Translations under genes and position numbers: made by a program
Origin: an uncultured Desulfobulbaceae bacterium
GTDB taxonomy: Bacteria; Desulfobacterota; Desulfobulbia; Desulfobulbales; BM004
NCBI GenBank assembly: GCA_947259115.1
Contig: CAMYKS010000009.1
Span: 1-64,000 of the forward strand
DNA: 64,000 bases
Direction of reading: 5' to 3'
Part shown: piece by piece, positions 17,713-28,124 of the stretch
How positions within the stretch are numbered: position 1 is the first letter of the stretch
How the letters are laid out: every line of letters begins with the position of its first letter
Notes under the pieces: model-generated
Databases searched by the model: none
Seen by the model: the letters and a program-made list of their open reading frames with translations, nothing else
What the model was told of the DNA's origin: nothing

Positions 17713-19410
17713 ATGGAAGGACTCTACTCTTTTTCAAACACTTTATTTTCCAGAGAGTTCCTGCTTAATTACCACATCGGCGAGGAGTTTCTGATAGGAC
17801 TACTCTGTCTGCTGATTGCGGTCAGAGCATTCAGGACAAGCGGCATTCAGGTCAGCGGTAACCATGTCAAGGGCAGCAGGATTTTCCTGGTGGGCGCCAG
17901 TTTCCTGATCCTTGGCAGCAGCAGCGTGATCCATGGGTTAATCCATGCCAGCCACTCCAACCTGAATCTGCTCTACCAGACACTTTTGGCTTACAGCCTT
18001 GGGCTGTTCATTTTGATTATTGCCATTTCGGTGGAGAATCCGCGCAACAAGGTGGCCTTGCCGCTGCTCTACATCCCGCTGCTTGGACTGCTGCACCCGG
18101 CAGCCTACGAACAGTTCCCCCTATTCGGACAATTCCGGCCTCTGGTCTGGATCCTGATCGCTTACCTGTCCGGCATGGTCTGCATTCTCTATATCGGTAC
18201 ATTCTATCGCCGGCGGAGCAAACGCTTCCTTTTTTCCGCCTTAGGGCATCTTATAATCTGCATTGGTGCCATTTTTCTCTTCTTTCCGGCGCAGATCGGC
18301 TCGACAGTCTGGCTGCACGGCCATATCATGAGGCCAGTAGGCTTTATCATTTTATTTTTCAGCATGAGCCGCGGGGAATTATTAAAAATGGAGGGCTCTA
18401 TCCTCTACAGGGCCCTGGCAGCCTTTTCCATTCTTGCGGCCATACCCCTGCTTTTTTTCGGGACCTTTGTCTTCTATGATAATATCTCGCCGGTCACCAT
18501 AATCGGTCGCCGGTTTATTATTTTTCTTCTCCTGCTCATCACTCTCATCTCCGGTCTGCTGTTCGGGCTGGGTATGATAATCAGGCTGATCAAGCCCATT
18601 CTGCAGCTGAAAAACTCGGTGGACAACATGGTGGGTGAGGGTATGGTCAGGCAGATACCCATCAAGAGCTATGACGAGATAGGGGAGCTTTCCGGGGCAT
18701 TTAATGACATGCTGAGCAGGCTGGATAATGCCATCGAGGAGCAGGAGAGAATGTGCCGTCTGGCTGCCACCGGTGAGCTGGCCGCGACCCTTGCCCACGA
18801 AATAAAGAACCCGCTCAATGCCATCGGCGGTGCGGCAACCTATATCGGCAAAAACACTAAAGGCAGCCTGGCCAAGGAGTTTGTTTCAGTCATTACCAGC
18901 GAGGTGGCCCGTATTAATAAGTTGACCACCACGCTGCTGAGCTTTTCCAAAACCGCTGCCCCGAATCCGGAGCCGAACGACCTGAATAAGGTTGTAAGTG
19001 ATTCCCTTTCCCTGCTGAGCAAAGAGTCGCCGGGTCTTAATGTCACTCTTAAGGAAGAACTGGCAGAAGACCTGCCATTGAAGGACTTTGACTACAACCA
19101 GATCAAACAGGTCATTATTAACCTGTTGATCAATGCCCATGACGCAGTCGGTGAAAATGGCATCATCACGATAAAAACCTGGAAGAATAAAAAGGGAACC
19201 TACCTGGCTGTTGAGGATAACGGCAGCGGTATCTCTTCGGAAATTATCCATAATATTTTTAACCCGTTTTTCACCACCAAGACCCGCGGCACCGGGCTCG
19301 GCCTGGCCGTATCAAAAAGGATAGCCAGAGAACACGGCGGCGACCTGACAGTTACAAGCACCCCGGGTGAAGGGAGCACATTCACCCTGGAGCTTAAGGA
19401 TCGGAGATAA
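17713..19410 (+). CDS. Membrane sensor histidine kinase (NtrB-like)
   Basis: Multi-TM N-terminus, HAMP-like, 'ATLAHEIKNPLNAIGGAATYIG', 'FNPFFTTKTRGTGLGLAVSKRIA'. ORF opens at 17620; M at 17713 preferred. Confidence 0.85.
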   Translation: MEGLYSFSNTLFSREFLLNYHIGEEFLIGLLCLLIAVRAFRTSGIQVSGNHVKGSRIFLVGASFLILGSSSVIHGLIHASHSNLNLLYQTLLAYSLGLFILIIAISVENPRNKVALPLLYIPLLGLLHPAAYEQFPLFGQFRPLVWILIAYLSGMVCILYIGTFYRRRSKRFLFSALGHLIICIGAIFLFFPAQIGSTVWLHGHIMRPVGFIILFFSMSRGELLKMEGSILYRALAAFSILAAIPLLFFGTFVFYDNISPVTIIGRRFIIFLLLLITLISGLLFGLGMIIRLIKPILQLKNSVDNMVGEGMVRQIPIKSYDEIGELSGAFNDMLSRLDNAIEEQERMCRLAATGELAATLAHEIKNPLNAIGGAATYIGKNTKGSLAKEFVSVITSEVARINKLTTTLLSFSKTAAPNPEPNDLNKVVSDSLSLLSKESPGLNVTLKEELAEDLPLKDFDYNQIKQVIINLLINAHDAVGENGIITIKTWKNKKGTYLAVEDNGSGISSEIIHNIFNPFFTTKTRGTGLGLAVSKRIAREHGGDLTVTSTPGEGSTFTLELKDRR

Positions 19411-19414
19411 GAAT

Positions 19415-20758
19415 ATGGCACATGCAATTCTCTTGGTTGATGATGAAGTAAACACGCTCAAGGTGCTGTCCGCTGCCCTGCAAAACAGCACAACCCAAGT
19501 CGAGACGGCACGGTCAGGCGAAGAGGCGCTGGAGCGAATTAAAAAGCAAAAATACGATCTGGTTATTTCCGATTTTAAAATGGGCGGCATGAGCGGCGAA
19601 GAGCTGCTGGAGAAGACCAAGACCTTTAATCCCGACCTACCCTTTATTCTGCTCACTGCATACGGCACAATCGAGCTGGCTGTTAATGCCATGCGCAAGG
19701 GCGCTTACACCTACCTGACAAAGCCGGTGAATATCAACCTGCTGGAATCCATTGTCGGCGATATTTTGCAGAACGGCGCTGCAAAAGTCATTGAAGCTGA
19801 TGCCAGCTTGTTCCAGTACCTGAATATCATCGGCAAGACCCCTGTTATGCAGGAGGTCTTCACGCTCATCAAGCGGGTGAGCAAAACAGACGCCAACATC
19901 CTGGTACTGGGTGAGTCGGGCACCGGCAAGGAACTTGTGGCCCGGGCCATACATTATACATCCCTGCGGGCTGACAAGCCTTTTATACCCATAGACTGCA
20001 CGACTATTCCGGGCGAACTCATGGAAAGTGAACTGTTCGGCTATGAAAAGGGGGCCTTCACCTGTGCCGATGAAAGAAAACTTGGACTGATCGAGATGGC
20101 CCAGGGCGGCACAACTTTTTTTGACGAGATCGGCGACCTCGATTTTACCCTGCAGAAAAAACTGCTACGTTTCCTGCAGGAAAAGGAAATACGCAGAATT
20201 TCAGGTAAAAAGAAAATCCAAGTTGATGTCAGGGTGCTCTCAGCAACAAACAGGGACATTGAAGCATCCCTTGAAAGCGGCGAGTTCCGGTCGGATCTTT
20301 TTTACCGGCTCAATGTTATCTCCATCCGTATCCCACCCCTGCGGGAAAGGATGGATGATATACCCTTGCTGGCAAATCACTATTTTGAATATTTCCGGCA
20401 AAAGAACAAAAAGGAAATCCGCGAGATTGACCAAGAGGCCATGAATGCCCTGAAAAGCTACGACTGGCCGGGAAATGTGCGAGAACTGGAGAATATGATG
20501 GAGCGAGCTGTCATTCTCTGTCAGTATGACACCATAAACGTTGAATGTCTGCCAAAGAAAATGAAATTTTTCGCCGGGGAAGAGTATCCTGAGGTCAGGG
20601 AATTCAACCTGCCGGAAATAGAGAAGAGGACCATTCTCAAGGCCCTTGATAAGACATCCTGGAATCAGTCCCGGGCTGCGGGACTTCTCGGCATAAGCCG
20701 CAAACAGTTGCGTACCAAGATGAAAAACCTGGAATTGCTCCCTACATCTGAAAAATAA
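19415..20758 (+). CDS. NtrC-family sigma54-dependent response regulator (GAFTCA variant)
   Basis: Receiver 'AILLVDDEVNTLKVL', Walker A 'GESGTGKE', 'GAFTCADE', C-terminal Fis-type HTH 'NQSRAAGLLGISRKQLRTKMK'. Confidence 0.9.
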   Translation: MAHAILLVDDEVNTLKVLSAALQNSTTQVETARSGEEALERIKKQKYDLVISDFKMGGMSGEELLEKTKTFNPDLPFILLTAYGTIELAVNAMRKGAYTYLTKPVNINLLESIVGDILQNGAAKVIEADASLFQYLNIIGKTPVMQEVFTLIKRVSKTDANILVLGESGTGKELVARAIHYTSLRADKPFIPIDCTTIPGELMESELFGYEKGAFTCADERKLGLIEMAQGGTTFFDEIGDLDFTLQKKLLRFLQEKEIRRISGKKKIQVDVRVLSATNRDIEASLESGEFRSDLFYRLNVISIRIPPLRERMDDIPLLANHYFEYFRQKNKKEIREIDQEAMNALKSYDWPGNVRELENMMERAVILCQYDTINVECLPKKMKFFAGEEYPEVREFNLPEIEKRTILKALDKTSWNQSRAAGLLGISRKQLRTKMKNLELLPTSEK

Positions 20759-20941
20759 AAATTTTCCTGCTGGATAATAAAATGACCCCCCTCCTGTAAA
20801 CAGGGGTACCCCCCGAACAGATGTAATATTAACCGTATGCCCTCCTCTCAATATAAAAAATAATACTTGACACAATGGGCGAGGTATTGTCCCTATTTTA
20901 CTGGGCGAGATTGTTTTCAGTATTGGTTAAGGAGGGATGAT

Positions 20942-21484
20942 ATGAAAGCTGCATTCTGTATAATTGTTTTGGCCATAAGTTTTAATGCAGGGATAAGTTC
21001 ATTTGCAGCAAGTCACGGTGGTGCCGGCTCCGGGGGCAATTTGCAGCCCCTGGCAGATCCTGAGCGCATCATTGTTTCACCAGAGTTTACCGATACGATA
21101 AACCTGGAAATCCTACGGCAGAAACTTAATGATCCTGACCCTTTTGTCAGGGTTGAGGCGGTCCAGGCCCTGGGCGAGATACATAAAGAACAGTCCCTTG
21201 TCTCAGTATGCGCTTGTCTGAACGATGAAAATATTTATGTGCGGGCCTATGCTGCCGAGGCCTTGGGCAGGATAGGCCGGGTGGATATTTCCCTCACTCT
21301 GGCGAAACTGCTTTCCGCCCTGGATGATCCTTCACCCTATGTGCGGGCAATGATGATCGCAGCCCTGGGCGAACTTCAGGATGAAAAAGCGGCTGATTCA
21401 ATCAGGAAGCTCCTGCTTGATGATGATGAAAGTGTCAGGAAAATGGCGGCATGGGCTCTGGATACTATTGAAAATTCCCAATAA
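20942..21484 (+). CDS. Exported HEAT-repeat protein
   Basis: Signal peptide; repeated 'DPDPFVRVEAVQALGEI', 'DENIYVRAYAAEALGRIG', 'DPSPYVRAMMIAALGEL', 'DDESVRKMAAWALDTI'. Confidence 0.8.
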   Translation: MKAAFCIIVLAISFNAGISSFAASHGGAGSGGNLQPLADPERIIVSPEFTDTINLEILRQKLNDPDPFVRVEAVQALGEIHKEQSLVSVCACLNDENIYVRAYAAEALGRIGRVDISLTLAKLLSALDDPSPYVRAMMIAALGELQDEKAADSIRKLLLDDDESVRKMAAWALDTIENSQ

Positions 21485-21780
21485 TCTCTGTTGCTATCTT
21501 CAACGCTGAAGATCATTTTTGCTTGCGCAGCATGTTTGACTTTTTGGCCTGCTCTTAATTAATCTCATAGACCTTCAGTTGCACTGAAGGTCCAGGTTTT
21601 GCTTCGCGCCCAAGTAAGAGGAGATCTGAGAAAAGTTTACTCAATGTTAGCCAAAATCCTTACATGACAAGCATGTGAAGGATAAAAGATATGACTGCTC
21701 CTGGTGTCATGCTTTTTCCAGGCCTGAGCGGGACCTGAGAATGCCGTAACATCTATCTGCTTAATTACTCATCCATTTGA

Positions 21781-21809
21781 AGGGGAGCCCGCACGGCTCC
21801 CCTTTTTTT
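21781..21809 (+). terminator. Rho-independent terminator
   Basis: AGGGGAGCC-CGCAC-GGCTCCCCT followed by TTTTTT. Confidence 0.85.
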
Positions 21810-22224
21810 GGAGTGGCTGGCCCAAAACCGACCAGGCCACTTCGCGGACTTCGTGCCATTTGCCGGATATGGAAAAGAGTGACACAATTTCCATGTGAGA
21901 CAATGAGTCGGGAGGAAAAGATGGGAAGTTACATGAAAAAAGGATAATTTAAAAAAGCTGCTCTAAATTTTTTAAGTAATTATAGGCAACGAGCTAACCT
22001 TGCATGCGCTACTGTGAATTCGTTTTATTGTTATGGTAAAGAGTATGTGCCTTAAATGAGAGATACATGACAATACATGGAATAAAATCATACGATGCAT
22101 GATTGCTGCCCGCACATATTAAAAAACGGACTGAATTTCAGGACATGTTTGAGAAACACCTGCCCTGGAGCGGCGTATAATTCAGTTGTTCCATTATAAT
22201 TGTAAAGTTGAAACTTTTACCGAT

Positions 22225-22920
22225 ATGCACTTTAAGCAAGAACTCCAGCCCGGGAAATTAGTCCGCCGCTATAAGAGATTTCTGGCTGATATTCAGCTGG
22301 ATGATAATATTATCACAGTTCACTGCCCCAATTCCGGCTCCATGCTTGGGTGCTCTGCGCCGGGAAGTCCGGTGATGCTGTCACGGTCGGAGAATCCCAA
22401 TCGGAAATATCCCCAAACCCTTGAAATGGTAAAGAACGGCACAGTGTGGATAGGTGTGAATACTGCGCTGACAAACAGTTTGGTGCGTGAAGCTTTAGAG
22501 AATGACGTTATTAATGAATTCGGTCCGTTGGACTCAATAACCCCGGAGATAAAAACATCAGTCAGCACAAGGCTTGACTTTCTGCTGCAACATCAAGGTA
22601 AAAAGATCTTTCTCGAGGTGAAAAACTGTTCCCTGGCTGAAAACCGGGTTGCCCAGTTTCCCGATGCAGTAACAGCCAGAGGTACAAAGCATTTACGGGA
22701 GCTGGCAGCCTTAAAGCAGCAGGGGCATGGGGCCGCTGTATTATTCTGCGTACAACGGGGTGATGCCGATTGCTTCTCGCCTGCCGCACACATTGATCCA
22801 CTGTATGCTGAAACCCTGGCAAAAGTTGCGGCAGAAGGGGTTATGGTTCTTGCCTATCAGGCGGATGTCAGCCCGGAGAAAATAAGAGTTGCCAGGAAGC
22901 TGCCGGTGAGGATGGACTGA
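22225..22920 (+). CDS. sfsA: DNA/RNA nuclease SfsA
   Basis: 'LVRRYKRFLADIQLDD..ITVHCPNSGSMLGCSAPGSPVMLS', 'FLEVKNCSL'. Confidence 0.92.
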   Translation: MHFKQELQPGKLVRRYKRFLADIQLDDNIITVHCPNSGSMLGCSAPGSPVMLSRSENPNRKYPQTLEMVKNGTVWIGVNTALTNSLVREALENDVINEFGPLDSITPEIKTSVSTRLDFLLQHQGKKIFLEVKNCSLAENRVAQFPDAVTARGTKHLRELAALKQQGHGAAVLFCVQRGDADCFSPAAHIDPLYAETLAKVAAEGVMVLAYQADVSPEKIRVARKLPVRMD

Positions 22921-22966
22921 AGCATTATAGTTGTCGTCTTTAATCAGCTTTTGTAAGGTGCACAGC

Positions 22967-23680
22967 ATGGAAGAGAAAAACAGGGGAGAGAAAAAGGCTG
23001 TGGTATTATTAAGTGGCGGCCTTGATTCCACGACAATATTGGCAATTGCCAAAGATGCCGGTTTTGCCTGTTACTGTTTAAGTTTTCAGTATGGTCAGCG
23101 GCAGGCCATTGAACTGGAAAGAGCAAAAGAGGCCAGCGACAAATTGGGGGCAGCTGAGCATCTGGTGCTTGCCATAGACCTTGACAGGATTGGCGGTTCG
23201 GCACTGACAAGCAATATGCAGGTTCCAAAGGGCCGTTCGTTTGCAGCAATGGACGCAGGTATTCCCCAGACATATGTGCCGGGAAGAAATACCATTTTTC
23301 TGGCCTATGGTATGGCCTGGGCTGAAGTTGTCGGCGCCGATGATATTTTTATCGGGGTGAATGCCCTTGATTACAGTGGTTACCCTGATTGCAGACCCGA
23401 ATACATTGAAGCTTTTGAAGAAATGGCCCGGCTTGCCACCAGGGCCGGAACCGAGAGCAAGAGAACCTTGCGTATCCAGGTTCCGCTCCTACGCTGCTCC
23501 AAGAAAGAAATAATTCAAAAAGGTATGGCGCTCGGAGTTGACTATGGGGCTACCCATAGTTGTTATGATCCCGGCCCTGATGGCATGGCCTGTGGCCGGT
23601 GTGACGCCTGCCTGCTCCGGCTCAAGGGTTTTGCTGAAGCAGGTATAGATGACCCCCTGCCTTACCACGGAAAGGGATAA
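22967..23680 (+). CDS. queC: 7-cyano-7-deazaguanine synthase QueC
   Basis: 'KAVVLLSGGLDSTTILAIA', 'YVPGRNTIFLAYG', C-terminal 'ACGRCDACLLRLKGF'. Confidence 0.93.
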   Translation: MEEKNRGEKKAVVLLSGGLDSTTILAIAKDAGFACYCLSFQYGQRQAIELERAKEASDKLGAAEHLVLAIDLDRIGGSALTSNMQVPKGRSFAAMDAGIPQTYVPGRNTIFLAYGMAWAEVVGADDIFIGVNALDYSGYPDCRPEYIEAFEEMARLATRAGTESKRTLRIQVPLLRCSKKEIIQKGMALGVDYGATHSCYDPGPDGMACGRCDACLLRLKGFAEAGIDDPLPYHGKG

Positions 23681-23682
23681 TA

Positions 23683-24741
23683 ATGACCACAACCCCTGCC
23701 TCTACGGATATTTCGGCTTTGGGCCAGCTTTTCATGGCCGGGCTTCCCGGCTTGATACTGGATGATTCAACAAAAAACCTGATACAAAAGTATCGGATCA
23801 ATAACTTTATTTACTTCAAAAGAAATATTGAAAGCCCTGAACAGGTGAGGCAGCTGTCAAAAGACCTGCACCTCGCCTGCAGGGATAATGGTTTGTCGCC
23901 CCCACTCATTGCCATTGACCAGGAAGGCGGATCTGTTGCGCGGTTGCCACCCCCTTTCAGCCAGTTTCCCGATGCCAGAGTCCTGGCAGACGCAGCAGAG
24001 CCTGAAAAAGCACTTGTTGATTATGCCCATGCCTGCTCCTGCGATCTGCAAAGAATAGGCGTCAATTATAACCTGGCACCGGTGCTTGATGTCTGTGCGG
24101 CAGGGAAAGATTATTTTATGGAAAAACGTTCTCTGGGCGGGAACGCAGAAAATGTGGGCAGGCTGGGCAGCCTAATAATCAAGGAAATGCAGGAAAACGG
24201 TATTGCCGCCTGCGCCAAGCACTTCCCAGGTCTCGGTGCAGCAGTCGTTGATCCACACTTCCAGCTTCCTTTTGTGAAAAAAACGGAGCCGGATATACGC
24301 CTGCACGATATCCCTCCATTCAGGCAGGCCATAGATGTCGGCGTAGCATCCATAATGACATCCCATACAATCTACCACCACCTGGACCCTGAAAAGCCGG
24401 CCACCCTGTCTAAAAAAATCCTGACCGGGCTGTTGCGTAATGAACTGGGATACGATGGGGTTATAATAACCGATGATCTGGAAATGGGAGCAATTGAAAG
24501 GGAGGGGGATCTGAGCCAGGCTGCTGTGGAGTCTTTTGCGGCAGGTGCTGATATGCTCCTCATTTGCCAAAGCCATGAAAAAGTAATTGCGGCACTGCAT
24601 GAAATAACTGCGGCAATTATCCGGAACCCTGAATTGGCAACAAGAATGCAGGAGAGCGTACAGCGAGTCAGTGCAATGCGGCAGAAGTTTGCCCGTTTAG
24701 TTGTCGCGAAACCCACCACTTCTAGCGGTGGACCCGGATAG
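23683..24741 (+). CDS. nagZ: Glycoside hydrolase family 3, beta-N-acetylhexosaminidase (NagZ-like)
   Basis: 'LIAIDQEGGSVARL', 'AACAKHFPGLGAAVVDPHFQLP', 'GVIITDDLEMGAI'. Confidence 0.85.
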   Translation: MTTTPASTDISALGQLFMAGLPGLILDDSTKNLIQKYRINNFIYFKRNIESPEQVRQLSKDLHLACRDNGLSPPLIAIDQEGGSVARLPPPFSQFPDARVLADAAEPEKALVDYAHACSCDLQRIGVNYNLAPVLDVCAAGKDYFMEKRSLGGNAENVGRLGSLIIKEMQENGIAACAKHFPGLGAAVVDPHFQLPFVKKTEPDIRLHDIPPFRQAIDVGVASIMTSHTIYHHLDPEKPATLSKKILTGLLRNELGYDGVIITDDLEMGAIEREGDLSQAAVESFAAGADMLLICQSHEKVIAALHEITAAIIRNPELATRMQESVQRVSAMRQKFARLVVAKPTTSSGGPG

Positions 24742-24785
24742 GTTCAACGGATCCGGCGAGAAATTGAATGGGATAATTAAAAAAA

Positions 24786-24829
24786 CGAACCGCAGAATAT
24801 CGAACAAGGAACCGCAGAATGTCGAAGGA
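24786..24829. repeat. Two tandem copies of a 22-bp repeat
   Basis: GAACCGCAGAATATCGAACAAG / GAACCGCAGAATGTCGAAGGAG. Confidence 0.8.
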
Positions 24830-25107
24830 GCTAAAAAAGTTCAGCAACTGCATTTGCTTCTTTTCTCCAAAAGTTACTTGAACCTTAGAGAAGATAACTC
24901 ATGAAGTTATATAGTCTTTCCAGTTGTGTAATTTCATCTTTCAAAATTTCTCGGAGTCTCACACGTTCACTTACCTGTTCGATATTGTCCTCTAACGAAA
25001 CACCGGACGATTGACACGGTATTCAAACCAGGAAGTAGTTCGCCCTCTTTTAGGGGGCTCGAAGTCTTCGCTTATCTCCTGAGGCCTCCAGCTATGCTGG
25101 AGGAGAT

Positions 25108-26412
25108 TCACTCCAATAAAAGGTTGTGGGTTATTCTGCCGCCGCAAAGAGTAAGCACCGCCTTGCCCTGCAGTGCGGAACCTATAAATGGAGAGTTCTT
25201 GCTTTTGGAGAGGATGTCCTGCTCTTGAAAGACAAAGCGTTGTTCAGGGTCAATAACAGTGATATCGGCTGCCTCACCAATTCCCAGTGAACCTCCCTTG
25301 ACCCCGAGAATTCTGGCCGGGTTGCTTGACAGCAGCTCGACAAGTCTGTTTGCATCAATATGGCCTTTTCTGTGGAGCTCTAAGGCAAGAGGTAGGGCAG
25401 TTTCCAGGCCAATAATGCCGTTGGCCGCCCTGTCAAATTCAATATCTTTTTCCAGTATTGAATGGGGCGCATGATCTGTGGCAACAGCGTCGATGGTGCC
25501 GTCCTGCAAGCCCTCGATGATAGCGGCCCGGTCTTCCGGCGTGCGCAGTGGCGGGTTCATTTTGGCATTGGTGTTGTAATCTTTGACCGCCTCTTCAGTC
25601 AACATGAAATAATGGGGCGCAGTTTCGGCGCTAACCGGGCAGCCTCTTTTTTTTGCCTGCCGTATAAGATTAACCGACTCCCTGGTACTGATATGGGCAA
25701 GGTGCAGGTTGCAGCCGGTATAGCCTGCCACGGCAATGTCACGATAGACCATGATTTCTTCGGCAATATGAGGAATGCCTTTCAGTCCCATGCTGGTGGA
25801 GAGAAATCCTTCATTCATGGCGCCGTTGCGGCTGAGGCCTGCATCCTCAGAGTGCGAGATAACCAGCATCTTGTGATTGGAAGCATACTCTAAAGCCCTG
25901 CGCAGCAACTGGCTGTCCAGTACCGGCTTGCCGTCATCGGTAACAGCCACAGCGCCGGCCTTTTTCATCTCTCCAAATTCGGCAAGTGTTTCCCCCATGG
26001 ACCCTTTGCTGATAGCCCCCACAGGATAAACCCTGGCATAGGCAGTCTCCGCCTTTTCTAAAATGAGCCTTGTGACGGACTGGCAGTCGTTGACCGGGAG
26101 GGTATTCGGCATGCAGGCAACTGCGGTAAAGCCTCCTGCAGCTGCAGCCCTGGATCCTGTTTCTATGGTTTCCTTATGTTCTTCGCCCGGTTCGCGCAGG
26201 TGCACATGCATGTCAATGAGACCGGGAACAACCCATTTTCCATTCAGGTCAAAAGACAAAAGTTTTTTGGGCAGAACTGGCGCTTTCTGCCTTGATGTGA
26301 ATATCGCTTTGATCTTGCCTTTTTCAACCAGGAGGCTGGCCTTTTTATCAAGCTTGTTTGCAGGGTCAAGGATTCTGCAGTTTTTCAGTAGTATGGCTTG
26401 TGGCTGCACCAT
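25108..26412 (-). CDS. pyrC: Dihydroorotase
   Basis: 'GLIDMHVHLREPGEEHKETI', 'AVATDHAPHS'. Confidence 0.93.
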   Translation of the reverse strand: MVQPQAILLKNCRILDPANKLDKKASLLVEKGKIKAIFTSRQKAPVLPKKLLSFDLNGKWVVPGLIDMHVHLREPGEEHKETIETGSRAAAAGGFTAVACMPNTLPVNDCQSVTRLILEKAETAYARVYPVGAISKGSMGETLAEFGEMKKAGAVAVTDDGKPVLDSQLLRRALEYASNHKMLVISHSEDAGLSRNGAMNEGFLSTSMGLKGIPHIAEEIMVYRDIAVAGYTGCNLHLAHISTRESVNLIRQAKKRGCPVSAETAPHYFMLTEEAVKDYNTNAKMNPPLRTPEDRAAIIEGLQDGTIDAVATDHAPHSILEKDIEFDRAANGIIGLETALPLALELHRKGHIDANRLVELLSSNPARILGVKGGSLGIGEAADITVIDPEQRFVFQEQDILSKSKNSPFIGSALQGKAVLTLCGGRITHNLLLE

Positions 26413-26414
26413 TT

Positions 26415-27347
26415 CTATTTGCCTCCTAAAACGAGATAGATCAGGGCCATGCGGATGGCTACCCCGTTGGTGACCTGGTCAAGAATGACGGATTGAGGGC
26501 TGTCCGCCACATCTGGTGCCAGCTCCACCCCTCTGTTTATGGGACCCGGGTGCATGAGGAGCGCATCTGCTTTGGCAGCCTGTAATACCTGTCGGTTTAT
26601 GCCGAAAAACGTGGCATATTCCCGAAATGAGGGGATCAAGGGGTCATTCTGCCGCTCTTTCTGAATACGCAGGGGCATGACGACATCGGCATTTGTGACT
26701 GCCTCTTCTATGCTGCTGCATACTGTGGCCCCGAGTTTCTCTATTTTTTTGGGGATGAGTGTGGCCGGCCCGCTGACAAAGACGTGTGCCCCCATTTTGG
26801 CAAAGCCGATTATGTCTGAGTGCGCCACCCGGCTGTGGCTGATATCTCCAATAATTGCAACCTTGAGCCCGGAAATATTCCCTTTATGTTCCTTAACGGT
26901 CATAAGATCAAGCAAGCCCTGACTTGGATGTTCATGGGTGCCGTCACCGGCATTTATCACCGAAGTCTTTATATGCCTGGCCAGGTAATGGGGGGCGCCG
27001 GAGCTTGGGTGCCGCATGATGATGACGTCAGGCATCATGGCCTCAATGTTCCTGGCAGTGTCAGCCAGAGTTTCACCCTTGGTCGTGCTGCTTGTTGAGG
27101 CAGATATACTGAACGTGTCAGCACTCATTCTTTTTGCCGCTATATCAAAAGAAAGGCGTGTGCGTGTGCTTGGTTCAAAAAAGAGGGTTACGACAGTCTT
27201 GCCGCGCAGGACTGGAACTTTTTTAATGGTTCTGGCTGAAATTTCTTTGAAGGATTCTGCAGTAGTAAGGATGTGCTCGATGTCCGGAACAGAAAGGTGA
27301 TCGAGGCCGAGAATGTGTTTATGGGCGAAAAGGTACTCGCTGTTCAT
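26415..27347 (-). CDS. pyrB: Aspartate carbamoyltransferase catalytic subunit
   Basis: '[18 protein letters not shown]', '[11 protein letters not shown]', '[14 protein letters not shown]'. Confidence 0.95.
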   Translation of the reverse strand: MNSEYLFAHKHILGLDHLSVPDIEHILTTAESFKEISARTIKKVPVLRGKTVVTLFFEPSTRTRLSFDIAAKRMSADTFSISASTSSTTKGETLADTARNIEAMMPDVIIMRHPSSGAPHYLARHIKTSVINAGDGTHEHPSQGLLDLMTVKEHKGNISGLKVAIIGDISHSRVAHSDIIGFAKMGAHVFVSGPATLIPKKIEKLGATVCSSIEEAVTNADVVMPLRIQKERQNDPLIPSFREYATFFGINRQVLQAAKADALLMHPGPINRGVELAPDVADSPQSVILDQVTNGVAIRMALIYLVLGGK

Positions 27348-27494
27348 GCTGGTCCTGTAATCATGCCGTAGCCATATATTGTACTTTAACCCTAAAGTTT
27401 GTAATTGGATAACAAGAAAGGAAAAAAGTCAAGCAAATGCAATATAAAATATCTATTAACTGGTGTGCTGCAATGTCTTTCTTGTAAATGCTGT

Positions 27495-28124
27495 TTAACG
27501 GACAAGGTCGGCGATTCTGTCCCACCGGACCGAAAAATTTTCCTTGTCCCAGGACCAGTAAAGAATGAAGGCCTTTCCTTTGACAGCTTTTAAATTGACA
27601 AATTTCCAGAATCTGCTGTCATAACTGTTGTCACGGTTGTCTCCCATGACGAATAGAGAGTTTTCAGGGACTGTTATCGGACCCATATTGTCTCTGCCCT
27701 GGACACTTGCCGGGAGGGTTTTGTTGTCAAGATAAATGGCGTAATTTTCAACCTGGAGTTCGCCGTTCACATATAGTTTTTTATCTTTGATTTCAATCGT
27801 ATCGCCTTCCACGCCTATGACCCTTTTAATATAGTCCTGGGCTGGATTTACAGGATACCTGAACACAACAATATCTCTTTTTTCCGGTTTACTTATAGAG
27901 ATCCAGGTGTTGCCGTTTAACGGGTTTTTTATACCGTATATAAATTTATTTACAAGAATGTGGTCGCCGATCTGCAGAGTGTCGAGCATGGAACCGGATG
28001 GAATTTTGAATGCCTGGACAACAAAGGTCCTGATAAAAAGAGCAAGCAGCAGCGCAATGAGAATCGCTTCGGCATACTCACGGATGGTGGACTTGCGTTT
28101 TGTGTTTAAGTTTTCCTCAGTCAA
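27495..28124 (-). CDS. lepB: Signal peptidase I
   Basis: 'IPSGSMLDTLQIGDHILVNKF', 'KRVIGVEGDTIEI', 'FVMGDNRDNSYDSRFW'. Confidence 0.95.
   Translation of the reverse strand: MTEENLNTKRKSTIREYAEAILIALLLALFIRTFVVQAFKIPSGSMLDTLQIGDHILVNKFIYGIKNPLNGNTWISISKPEKRDIVVFRYPVNPAQDYIKRVIGVEGDTIEIKDKKLYVNGELQVENYAIYLDNKTLPASVQGRDNMGPITVPENSLFVMGDNRDNSYDSRFWKFVNLKAVKGKAFILYWSWDKENFSVRWDRIADLVR

Noticed and set aside
20240-20875. 211-aa minus-strand ORF overlapping the NtrC-family gene
   Set aside because: Shadow ORF of a strongly conserved AAA+ coding sequence.
21485-21809. tmRNA, RNase P RNA or SRP RNA
   Set aside because: No tRNA-like CCA end, GAGGAAAGTCC or GGAAGGAAGCAGCC signatures seen.
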